Shown here in pieces: positions 1 to 9,248 of a stretch of 64,000 nt of DNA. The position numbers and the translations under genes were made by a program. Origin of the DNA: Typhlomys cinereus. Lineage: Eukaryota; Chordata; Mammalia; Rodentia; Platacanthomyidae. Positions within the stretch are counted from its first letter, which is position 1, and each line of letters starts with the position of its first letter. The notes below the pieces were generated by a model. That model was not told the DNA's origin, made no database searches, and saw only the letters and a list, made by a program, of their open reading frames with translations. Where the stretch lies: NCBI GenBank assembly GCA_023101885.1, contig JALPQD010000090.1, positions 1,446,598 to 1,510,597 on the forward strand. Reading direction: 5' to 3'.

Positions 1-858
1 TCTGCTCTCAAGTACATTAGATACAGTACCCTTGGGCTAAGCACCTGTGATCCAGATCCAGGTGACAAAGAGATGATGAAAACATGTTTTGAACATAGCT
101 TCTTCCTGCCTCAGGTGCCATGAGTTCATTCCTGTCTGTGCCTCCAGATGAAGTGATCTGGAACAGAGCTGGTCCCAGGTCTGTGTCAACAAGCGTATTT
201 TTTAAACAACACATTTCATGATGTAAGTGGATTTCATCAGAGAATTTGAAGTTAACCTTTGAGAGGAAAGAGTCAGAAAGGACCCATATAGTCAGAGCTG
301 TGAGAGACACATACAACCTTACATACTCCACTGTACCAGTTAAATGACACTCAGCATATGTCAGAATATTTATTGTGTAGTTCATGTGTCATTTCATAGA
401 TTTCCCAATAGCTGCATAACCTCGAGAAACAAGAATCATGCTAAATGCAGAAATTTCCAGAATATTTTGGATATGTCCTTCACATTGTATGCTCTCACTC
501 TTGCTAATCACACTGATGCAGCCCTCAGATATAAATAAATAAACACGGAAACACTTTAAGTGTCAACTGTTACCACAGAGTGAATGACTTGACTATGTTT
601 CATCCTTAATTAGATCATTGTTTTAAATATCAGAGGTTTGCCAAGTAACTATCTACCACAGACAAAATGCTCAAACCTCTGTTTTCATTTGCATATATAA
701 AAGACATAATTTCCAAGATCAAGGCACAAGTAGGTGAATTAACTAGATTTGTTCCTATTTTTTGTTCCATAGATGGAAGATAATGTGTTTCCTATGATAT
801 CTCAGAAGACACAGGGAAGTAAGAAACCTCTAAAGTTTACTGTTTTTCTGTTCAAATA

Positions 859-933
859 TGTGTGTGTGTGTGTGTGAGTGTGCATGCATGTGTGTGTGTG
901 TGTATGTGTGTGTGTGTGTATGTGTGTGTGTGT

Positions 934-974
<41 letters not shown>

Positions 975-983
975 TGTGTGTGT
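859..983. repeat. (GT)n microsatellite with TA interruptions
   Basis: A GT dinucleotide run of about 125 bases with a few imperfect units. It adjoins a minus-strand SINE. The matching CA run in the opposite arm (62490-62524) is only about 35 bases long, so the tract has expanded or contracted since the arms were duplicated. Confidence 0.95.
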
Positions 984-999
984 ACCAGGGGACACTTGA

Positions 1000-1240
1000 A
1001 CATGCGTGCTTGTAGAGGGCCAAGAGTGTCATGGGAGATTATCTTCCGTAATCCTGATTCTTTATTACTCTACTCTTGAGTCTTTCAGACTCCCCATACC
1101 AAGGATTGAAATGCAGGTCACCACCATTTCAGTCCCACTTTTTTACATTTCAATCCAGGATCTGAACTCAGCTCCTCCTGCATGTAAGGCAGAGACTTTA
1201 ATGCCTGAACAATCTCTCAAAACGTTTCTAGGTTTTTCAG
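1000..1240 (-). mobile_element. tRNA-like SINE, old copy
   Basis: Reverse-strand copy of the same SINE type seen elsewhere in the window. It has a degraded B-box-like segment near 1155-1180 and a dinucleotide tract at the element's 3' side (859-983). The same element is in the opposite arm at 62245-62490, so this insertion predates the inverted duplication. Family assignment is by resemblance only. Confidence 0.55.
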
Positions 1241-2326
1241 AGGACACTAATCACATGTATGATTTTTCACCCTTGTAGTGCTTAGGCAAAGATAATTAGT
1301 TCTCAAAGTTATCAGTTTTGTTCATTTTATTATAGTAAGGGCTATAGTTACATCATAAATAGTTTCACAGATCCAGAATTTGATACAGTGTCACTATTAT
1401 CAAAGAATCTTAATCCACAAGAACCTAATGTTCTCTATGTAGACTAAAATGCCATATATTTTATCAATCAATTGGGAAACAAAACTTTTATTGAGAATTT
1501 TACATGTACAAACAAAATGAGTTTTGGTCCTTGCCCCATCACCCCCTCTTCTAACCTCCTTGTTCACCTTCACCTCCATTCACCAATCCAGCTATGTCTC
1601 TCCCACCTCCCATTCCTCAGCATGGGTGGATAACAGACTCCATTTGGGGCACCTGTGCTAGACCTTGGGAATCAGATCTCTGTGGTAGTGTATTTGTCCT
1701 TCATGGGACAAGTTCACACTTGAGGAGGCTCCCTTTTAGTGATCCATAACCAGCAGAAGGATTTCTTTTTTGGTGTTTATAAAACACCATTATTGCAAAA
1801 TGGGATCTGAGGGTTTCACGTCTTTGTGTTTTCCTCCTCCTATATATCATGCTTTTGTGATCCCCTACTTTTGTATTTATAGATATGTAATAGTAAGTTC
1901 ACAGAATTTAAACAACAGCTGCTTCTCCTTTCTCATGAAACTTTACTGCATAGTATCACCTTTGGCTTCATAGTAAATTCTGTGTTCTTTATGTTTTTAA
2001 AAATAATGGAGATGGTGATGATAATGCTCTGTTTGTCTTCTGAAAGTCATCTTAGCTCCACCCATGCACGATGGCATGACTGTACTCTCTTTCTCTGTCT
2101 CTGTCTCTGTCTCTGCATATGATTCTCCCTTTCTTTCACTCTCAAAATAAGTTAATAATCTTCCCATGGCCACAACAATCTTCCAGTGCAGATTGACCAC
2201 ATGGCCTGGCCCAGGAAAAGGCAGCTCAATTTTCCACACACCCCTTACTATCTAACAAACTCTAGCTTTCTTTCTGTCCCCCACCATCCCGCTAATCATT
2301 AAAATAACCTCCAAGAAATTAACAAT

Positions 2327-2617
2327 GGGGGCTGGAGAGGTGGCTCAGGGGTTAAGCCTCTGCCTTGCAGGCAGAGGGTCCTGAGTTTGGATCCTAGACC
2401 CCACGTATAAACGCCGGCAGAAGCGGGGGCGGCCTGCGTTTCTGGTCCTGGTAGGGTGAAGCCTGTGAATCCCGGGGCAGAGTAAACAGGAGGAGGTGGA
2501 GGCGTCCATGGTGGTTCCCGAATTCACCCGTGGTTCTACACACACACACATACATACACATGCACACACACACATACACGCACAATTGAATAAATAATAA
2601 ATAAAAAATTTAAAAAA
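2327..2617 (+). mobile_element. tRNA-like rodent SINE with target-site duplication
   Basis: Begins GGGGCTGGAGAGGTGGCTCA (tRNA-type A-box region) and has a B-box-like GGTCCTGAGTTTGGATCC about 40 bases further on. This is the head typical of rodent tRNA-derived SINEs. The body has a CA-rich stretch (2538-2583) and an A-rich tail (2588-2617). It is flanked by a 12-bp direct repeat, AAGAAATTAACA, at 2313-2324 and 2618-2629. The opposite arm has a single uninterrupted copy of this target near 61140-61160, so the element inserted after the arms separated. Confidence 0.9.
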
Positions 2618-2775
2618 AAGAAATTAACAGTGGTCACTGAAACCTCAGACTGGTGACCAGTAACCAATGCCTTACAACGGAAGTTCCTAACAATCTCACA
2701 ATTCAACAGAAGGAAAACTTTTCAAATAACCATAAGATAAGTATCCCATTTTATTTTCCTTTTAACATCAATTGA

Positions 2776-3864
2776 AGTCCAGTTTAACAGCTTTTTGTCT
2801 CTGGCCAGGGAGCAACATACAGTGCCCATCAGGATGGAGTGAAGGGCATTGCAGGAGCAGCAAAACTGCAAAAGAAAATCAACAAACCACAATCCAGAAC
2901 TTCAGAGACTCTATATCAACCACCTAGAACTAGGCCAGCCTAATTTCTCCCCATCCTGAAGCTCAGGGACATTTGCGGAAGAGGGGGTGGTAAGATTGTT
3001 AGAGCACAAGGATGGGAGGAGCAATGATTTGCAAGATACTCCACACGAGTTAGGGCCGAAGCAATCATAATAGGACTTTGCATGCCCTGCGAAATATCCA
3101 ACACACTATTGACCTCACAAAGTCTAGCATCTGCTAAAGGCACCAAGATCCTTGGAGACAAGGGATTGACAGCCACAGTAGTGTTCCTATGCTTAAGGGG
3201 AACACAGGAAAGGATTCAGGGAAATGCCACTGGGTCCTTGTACGTCATCGGAGAGGAGGGCCCAGAGGAGAGTCTGGCATGCACATTAAAGGACTCTCTG
3301 GGGATTGGGGAGGAGGCACTGGGGGGTAGGGGAGGGGGAGCAGGAGGTTCGGGGGGAGAAGAAGGGAGGGAGGGAACTGGTGTCATAGTTAAGCACAGGT
3401 GTCAACTTGACTCTTGAGGGTTTGAGCTCTGGGCACAGGTGTAGAGAGTTGATGGTTGAGTTAAGCCCAGAGCAAACCTGCAGGAGATTGTCTAGCTGAT
3501 GGGGAAGACCCAGCCCATGGTGGGTGGGATTAGGCCCTGGATAAATCATAGAGAGCTGGTTGAGAGAGTTGGCATCCTTCTGTATACTTGGCCAGACATG
3601 CTGGTCTGGCAAGTAAGGATTGTCCATCTCTCAGCCGTTATGGTGGCCAGTTCCCTCGGCCCTGATGTTGGTGTGTGCTCTCCCATCAAGCTGGACTATG
3701 AACTGTAACTGGACTATCGTAAGAAAGTAAACTCCTTGTTCCCTTAAGCTGTGCGATGGTCATTTATCAGCAACTATGCCGGTGGACTGCAACAACTGGT
3801 GTACCTATTAAGTTTGTATGAGCGGAAATAATAATAAAAAATGTTAAAAAAAGAAAGAAAAATA
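2776..3864 (+). mobile_element. 5'-truncated L1, 3' UTR only, left arm specific
   Basis: Matches the 3' UTR of the other L1 copies here, including the block beginning with the GTCCAGTTTAACAGC segment, the G-rich stretch (3297-3372) and the terminal GTTTGTATGAGCGGAAATAA segment with A-rich tail. A 12-bp direct repeat, AACATCAATTGA, flanks it at 2764-2775 and 3865-3876. The right arm has only one copy of the target (60991-61002, reversed), so this is a post-duplication insertion. A solo LTR lies inside it at 3381-3794. No ORF2 sequence remains. Confidence 0.9.
3381..3794 (+). mobile_element. Solo LTR nested in an L1, 5-bp target duplication
   Basis: A 414-bp element with TGT...ACA ends sits inside the L1 3' UTR. 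The 5-bp repeat ACTGG occurs directly on both sides (3376-3380 and 3795-3799), and removing the element plus one repeat restores normal L1 sequence as seen at 8881-8900. TG...CA ends with a 5-bp duplication fit an LTR rather than a DNA transposon. A second copy, on the minus strand, is at 39624-40043. It resembles the mammalian repeats that contain a GTGTCAACTTGAC segment. The ERVL/MaLR class is an inference. Confidence 0.7.
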
Positions 3865-4079
3865 AACATCAATTGATAACTACCACATATTAAGATTTTG
3901 ATACAGTGCACACAAAGCCTCATACATCCACCCTTTCATGGTATTAGCCATTCACCATCTTATACCACTAACCATCTACAAGCAGCCATATCTCACATAA
4001 CTCAAAACCCTTTCTACTATATCCTCCCTGTTATATCTTCTTAAAGCTGTTTCAATACTTTTTTATTCATTTGTTTGTT

Positions 4080-5024
4080 TTTGGTATTTTTTATTTATTT
4101 TTTCCACTCATACAAACTTGATAGGTACCCCATTCCCCTCTCTCCCTCCACCCCTCCCTGGATCCACTTGCTCCCTCCCCTTTTACCTCTTCCTTTCCCC
4201 CCTCACTCCCTTTCTCCCAGTGTCTCCTCCCCCCATTCCTGCATCATCCTTTAGTGTGCATGTCAAACTTTCCTCTGGGTCTTCCTCTCTGATGAGGTGT
4301 AAGGACTCAGTAGCATTGTCTAGAACTCTTTCTTGTGTTCCACTTTAGTATAGGAACACTATTGTGGCTGTTAATCCCTTGCCTCTAAGGATCTTAGTGC
4401 CTGTGATCCATGCTAGACTTTTGGGGGGGGTCAATGATATGTTGGTCAGTGTGCAGGTCATGCAAAGTCCTATTATGATTACTTTGGCCCTAACATGTGT
4501 AGAGTATTGTGCATATCATTTCTCCTCCCCATCTTTAGGCTCTTACAATCTTACTGCCCCCTCTTCTGCAAATTTCCCTGAGTTTTGGAGGGAGAGAGAC
4601 AAGGCTAGAATGGTTCCCAGTAATTAATGTAGGGCCTCTGATGCTCTGAATTATGGTTTATTATTCTATTTTTTTTCTTCTTCCAGTTTTGCTGTTCTTG
4701 CAAAACTGGAAGAAGAAAAAAAATAGAATAATTTTCTTGCAAAACTGGAAGAAGAAAAAAAATAGAATAATTTGCATGTCACCTCCTAGCCAGAGATAAT
4801 AGGCTGTTAAAATAGAGTCTTATTATACTAGTAGACTCAAAGGTAGATGGAATAAGAGTAGGAGACTGTGGTGAGGAGGAAACAGTCTCTCATTTGCAGG
4901 ATGGTTACCGTCTATCTGCCAGATTGTTGAGATCAAACCCCATCATTTACAAGTGGCCAGGAAGGAAAGTCTGTAAACTTAACCAGATGTCTCACTTGCA
5001 GTTATGTCTCTTATTTGCAGTTCA
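4080..5024 (-). mobile_element. L1 3' end shared by both inverted-repeat arms (left copy)
   Basis: Reverse-strand L1 3' UTR: the A-rich tail reads as T-rich sequence at 4080-4110, followed by the C-rich complement of the 3' UTR G-run (4125-4240). The same element is in the other arm as 58535-59593 (+), so it was present before the duplication. In this copy it stops near 5024 against a WD40 pseudogene, and contains the hairpin rearrangement at 4660-4772. Near the boundary, ATGTCTCACTTGCAGTT is followed by a variant copy of itself, a short duplication at the junction. Confidence 0.85.
4660..4772. repeat. Perfect 33-bp hairpin plus 39-bp tandem copy
   Basis: Bases 4660-4692 are exactly complementary, reversed, to 4700-4732, with a 7-base loop (4693-4699). 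The right half, with part of the loop, is then repeated in tandem (4695-4733 and 4734-4772). The opposite arm has a single simple copy of this L1 segment near 59000-59035. The left arm has also lost a few tens of bases of L1 just after the structure. Confidence 0.95.
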
Positions 5025-5815
5025 GGCACCGCTCCGACTCATCCAGTGACATGGCAGTCAGTTCCATTTGCTGCTAGATGCCAGATACAGAGAACTCCAT
5101 CCTCTTCTTGCCTGTCATGATGTCCCACACACTCACTGCGCTCTGTAGGCAGCCACTCACCACCTGCTTAAAAATCTTGCTGTAGAGAACCGCACACAAT
5201 GCTGTGGTGTGAGTTGTCACCTTCCCCATTTTCACGGGTCCTTGAGCTTCCAAATACCCTTTGAGGATCCCAATCGAGTAGGTGGTGCAGATGAACGTAC
5301 TGTCCTTGTGGAAATAGGCGCTGGTGATGGGGCAGTTCCCCAGAGCAAACAGCTCCCACAGAAGGACTGAAGGCACACGTAGTCCTGGAGGTCCCAAAAT
5401 CGGATGTTCTTGTCCCTGGAGATGCTGATGAGGATGCTGGTGCTCTTGCTGTCCACGAGAAGGTGTGTCACTGAGGTCTGGTGTCCCTTCACCATCCACA
5501 TAGGCCTTTTGGAGACCAGAGGGTTCCACACGCGGATATGGGGATCATAGCCATCAGTCACCAGGAAGTTCCTGTCTGGACAGTAACCAAAGCAAAGGAT
5601 TCCTTTTCTTAAATTCAGTGATGACAGCCTGGGTTTCTCATGGCTTTTGACCGGCAATATTGTCAGCTCCAGAGAGAACTTCTCAAGGGCCGAACAGGAG
5701 GCCACTAGGTTCAGCTGGGGGATGAACTTGACCTGCTGGCACCAGTAAGGATGGACAGCCTTCATTCGGTAACTTCTGTGCATATTAGACTTCTCATTTA
5801 GGAGTTTCTACAGAG
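5025..5815 (-). pseudogene. WD40-repeat protein pseudogene (WDR49/WDR64-like family)
   Basis: The minus strand encodes about 250 codons resembling the WD40 region of the WDR49/WDR64/EFCAB8 type of proteins. Visible pieces include HPYWCQQVKFIP, IRVWNPLVSKRPMWMVKGHQ, KNIRFWDLQDYVCLQSF and SVWDIMTGKKRMEF, i.e. repeated tryptophan-aspartate strand ends. The frame breaks near 5370, where the reading continues one base out of step. An in-frame TAG lies near 5068, after which recognisable sequence (ELTAMSLDESERC) continues to about 5030. No introns interrupt the recognisable 750 bases, which favours a processed copy, though a TCTCTGTAG acceptor-like sequence precedes the first recognisable codons near 5805. 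The fragment ends against L1 at the inverted-repeat breakpoint. Which family member is the parent is not certain. Confidence 0.75.
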
Positions 5816-7254
5816 AAACATTGGTCCAGTGATCTGGCAGGGACATGAATCAAAGTCCGCATTACCAGCTTCTCCTTTTCCAGACAAGAGAACCTCAGAT
5901 GACATCTTCTTTGGTCTGTGACTTCCATGCTTCCCAGATAGTGATTCAGCTAACTGCACACAGGAGACTCACTACAGCCTGGGGAGCTCAGCAAGCACCT
6001 CCACTGGTCCCCTACACCCACCCACTCAGGCAGCTCAGCACCACAGCCCAAACTGCTGTAAGTTCAGAGGAGAATGAGGGCTCAGGACCTGCACACCCCC
6101 AGGTACTGACTGTCTGCTATCAAGAGCTGCAACTCTGCCAGAGTAGCGAACAAAGAGACTCCAGGCTCTGATCAATCCATAAAGTGATCCTTTAATCCAA
6201 ATCTTTAAAAATGGGTGTTGCCTATGTCGAGCCACCAAAGATCCCCAAAGCACTGCCAAGTGCTTTCTCCCACCAGACCCTCTCACATATACAGCCCATT
6301 TCACCATCTCCAACATGTGTTTTGCAACCATCTGCTCTTGGCTTTCTCCCTGGGAGGGCTGGGCCACAGCTTGGTCACATTCTGGGTTTCTATGAAGTGT
6401 GATTTACTCTCCAGGAAGTGTGACCAGACCTACAATACTTACTCTTCCATGTATGTAAACTCAACCAGTAAAGAAAAATTTATGTGCATAAAGGAAAGAG
6501 ATTGCCCCTGACACAGAAGGGATGAAGATCTTGCTAAGGATACTCATATCATTTCCAAAATACTTGTCATTCTAAGCAGAGGCTGACAGTTTTCAAGACA
6601 TGCACATTGGATCATGCTATATCCACTGAAGAGTTACAGACCACCACAAAGTAAGCCAATTAAGAGTAAAAGAAGTCCTGTATTGATTAAGCATGTGACC
6701 ATGAGTGACTAGTGCCTCAAAAGTCACTCACTGCTGAACTTCAGGAATTTAGGAGTTCATAAAGGGGGAAAAACCTGCAAAAATCACAATATTCAGTGAG
6801 ACTTAGGTTAAAGAGATCTTGTAACTGTAGTCATTTTGAAAGTGTTTTGGTTACATACAGAGATTGTTTTATTATCCATCAAAGAGTTATTTTGCTTATA
6901 TATGTCTGTGGTCAGGGTCGAGATAAGTCCTTAAAATGCTGGCAAGAAATTTACAGATGCAGCTTTTGGGGCGGAGTGGGGGGGGGAATGGAAGAGAAGG
7001 CTGTGGCTGGAAAAAAAATGTCTGCAGAAGACACAAAATGGAGTCATGGGTTAGATCCTGAGGAGATGGCATTATTTCTGCTACTTCATGCAGTTCAAAT
7101 GAGTTGTAGTCTGGCAGAGAATCAGAAGAGTGAAGATAAACCTAGTAAACTAAAGAGGCAAGTCTCAGGATAGCCAGGGGCACTGCATTCCACCAGACCT
7201 TGAGCTCTGATAAGGAGATATAATGCTTCTTTTCTTCATTTTTAAAAATATATT
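5816..7254. other. Unassigned sequence
   Basis: No gene, SINE or L1 that I can recognise. About 5980-6200 looks vaguely LTR-like on the minus strand but shows no paired ends. There is a short G-run at 6970-6987. Confidence 0.4.
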
Positions 7255-7435
7255 TCAGAGTCAAGAGTTGAGAAAAGGATGTGACATCGTTAATGGGTGG
7301 AGGTCAGATGACAGCTGTCCTTCCTTTCCAACATGTGGACTTCTGGGAACTGAACTCAAGTCACCAGGTTTTCCAGCAGGCTCCTTCCTCCTGAACCATC
7401 TCACAAGCCCACCCACAACATTTCTATCTTCCCTG
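7255..7435 (-). mobile_element. SINE, B2/B4-like, minus strand
   Basis: Reading the minus strand, this segment has GGGCTTGTGAGATGGTTCAG followed by a B-box-like GACTTGAGTTCAGTTCCC. This is the usual head of rodent tRNA-derived SINEs. There is no clean target duplication. Confidence 0.65.
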
Positions 7436-8116
7436 GCTTTACATGGGTCCTTCCTAGCATGTGCAGCTGCCACCACCACCATCACAATTCTTTTCCTTGT
7501 CTTAAGCTGAATCTCTTTACTCTTTAAACCAAAACTCACAGTTTCTTTCCCTCCATCTCTGGAATTCACCACTCTACATTGTCTCTCTGAGATCCCCACT
7601 GCCCCATACAGCTGAAGTAAATGTCCCCACAGGGTGTTTGTCTTTGTCTCTGTCTTTTCACTGAGTAACCTGTACTCCTGGTTTGCTTGTACTTTCCCAT
7701 ATTGCACAGCAATCAAATGATGCATGGAGCACATCTAAGACACTAAACTCTATTACATTTCTGGTAGTTTTTTTGTGATCCCGAATGATATCGATATAGC
7801 TGTTGTTACGCCCTCCCCTCCCTTCCTACTCTTGCTCCCTCCTGCCAGGATGGGGGATATTAGGTTATCTATAAGACTGAGTTACTGCTCCACCCCTTCA
7901 ATTTCTTGTACCACTACCTAAGAGAACGTTCTTAAATTAACAAGTGTCCTGCAGCTTGATTAAAGTCAATATTTCCTGAGGAAGGCAATTCAGTCAATTT
8001 TTCCTGTCCACATGTATTATGTGCTTTATTTTCACTTTTCTGCTTGATCTTGACTGACTTTGAGGTATACAGATATCTGGGAGCTTAAATGCAAAGTCAT
8101 CAGCTATCTTCCTGAC
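7436..8116. other. Unassigned sequence
   Basis: Low-copy-looking DNA. I see no coding frame of note and no recognisable repeat. Confidence 0.4.
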
Positions 8117-8222
8117 TTTTTTTTTTAAGAGAGTCTCAGTAGCCCAGGCTGACCTTGAACTTCTGATCTCCTGCCTCTACCTCCTAAAATTCTGAGAGCT
8201 GGGATTACAGATGTAAGTCATT
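8117..8222 (-). mobile_element. B1-like SINE
   Basis: The T-run at 8117-8126 is the reversed A-tail. It is followed by AGCCCAGGCTGACCTTGAAC and CTGGGATTACAGATGTAAG, hallmark segments of the 7SL-derived B1/Alu group in reverse orientation. It is somewhat shortened and diverged. Confidence 0.85.
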
Positions 8223-8685
8223 ATTTATAGATGTTGACAATTTGAATTTTGAAAAGTTCCAAAGTCTTAAGTCTTTGAAAGATATTGAGTTAGAAATGCA
8301 AAGTTAAAACAAACAACTGACTATTTTAAAACAAAGAGATATGGAAAATTACTGGCCCACTTTATATATAATAGAAAAATGGAAAAATAATACATTACTA
8401 TACTGTATACAATAATATGGTAATGATATACAGTTCAGAATACGTTGTGATCATAAACATTATTTCCAGGAGGATCATACTGATTAGGAATTGAAAATCA
8501 ACCAGTATCATTAACAAAGCAGAGGAGTGAAACTATAGCATGCCTTAGTAGGTGTAGAAAAACCTACCTGGGCACAGAGGCCATAGTTCCATGAGGAAGT
8601 CTTGGATCTGAGCTGCTGTGAAGTGCCTCGCTACCAACAGGTGGCAGTGCATGCAAAATTTTGCATTCTGAGGGGGTGGTTTTTT
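8223..8685. other. Unassigned AT-rich sequence
   Basis: AT-rich DNA without a recognisable gene or repeat. Confidence 0.4.
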
Positions 8686-8913
8686 AAGGGGAACACAGGG
8701 AAGGGTTCAGGGAAATGCCACTGGGTCCTTGTACGTCATCGGAGAGGAGGGCCCAGAGGAGAGTCTGGCATGCACATTAAAGGACTCTCTGGGGATTGGG
8801 GGGGAGGCACTGGGGGATGGGGAGGGAAGGGTGAGGGGAGGGGGAGCAGGGGGTTCATGGGGAGGAGAAGGGAGGGAGGGAACTGGTGTACCTATTAAGT
8901 TTGTATGAGCAGA

Positions 8914-8949
<36 letters not shown>
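8686..8949 (+). mobile_element. Short L1 3' UTR fragment
   Basis: Matches 3195-3375 and the distal 3' UTR of the other L1 copies, including the G-rich tract (8798-8880), and ends in an (AAT)n tail at 8926-8949. It is strongly 5'-truncated. I see no convincing target duplication. Confidence 0.85.
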
Positions 8950-9196
8950 GTTTATTTTGGCTCCTCATAGCAAAGAGTAGTCCTTTAGCAGACTCGAGTG
9001 TTGAGTAGGCCTAAATCCTGCTGATTCAGGGAAATGATTGAAAGCAAAGCCCAAAGAGATTAATCTAAGAGTGCGACATCCCTCCTTCTAGCCCCGCCTA
9101 TAAGAGGAAGGCATCCTCCACTCCTCTGGCCTAGTAAAGCCACCTTCCCTCCATCTTTCTGACATTTCCCTTTTTGCTTAACCTTTTATTTTCCTC

Positions 9197-9198
<2 letters not shown>

Positions 9199-9247
<49 letters not shown>
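9199..9247. repeat. (GT)n microsatellite
   Basis: A pure GT run of about 48 bases. Confidence 0.95.

Positions 9248-9248
<1 letters not shown>

Larger units (their letters stand above)
1..5024. repeat. Left arm of a large inverted repeat
   Basis: Read in reverse complement, this arm matches about 58735-63335 almost base for base outside insertions. Anchor pairs seen by eye: 1-60 with 63275-63335, 600-780 with 62640-62815, 1440-1500 with 61930-61995, 1997-2239 with 61222-61464, 2640-2760 with 61010-61140, and 3890-4060 with 59610-59795. The arm carries a SINE (2327-2617) and an L1 (2776-3864) that the partner lacks, and it lacks an L1 the partner has. The match continues to base 1, so the repeat extends beyond the left edge. 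It ends near 5024, where L1 sequence gives way to a WD40 pseudogene. Confidence 0.9.

Noticed and set aside
858..1079. Valine/cysteine-rich and histidine/threonine-rich frames
   Set aside because: Translations of the GT/CA microsatellite. Similar frames occur at every GT tract in the window.
3381..3794. Interpretation as a hAT DNA transposon with an 8-bp duplication
   Set aside because: The flanks can be read as an 8-bp duplication, but TG...CA ends with a clean 5-bp duplication and a second copy with the same ends fit a solo LTR better.
5980..6400. Possible LTR on the minus strand
   Set aside because: Composition is suggestive, but there is no TG...CA pair, target duplication or second copy in the window.
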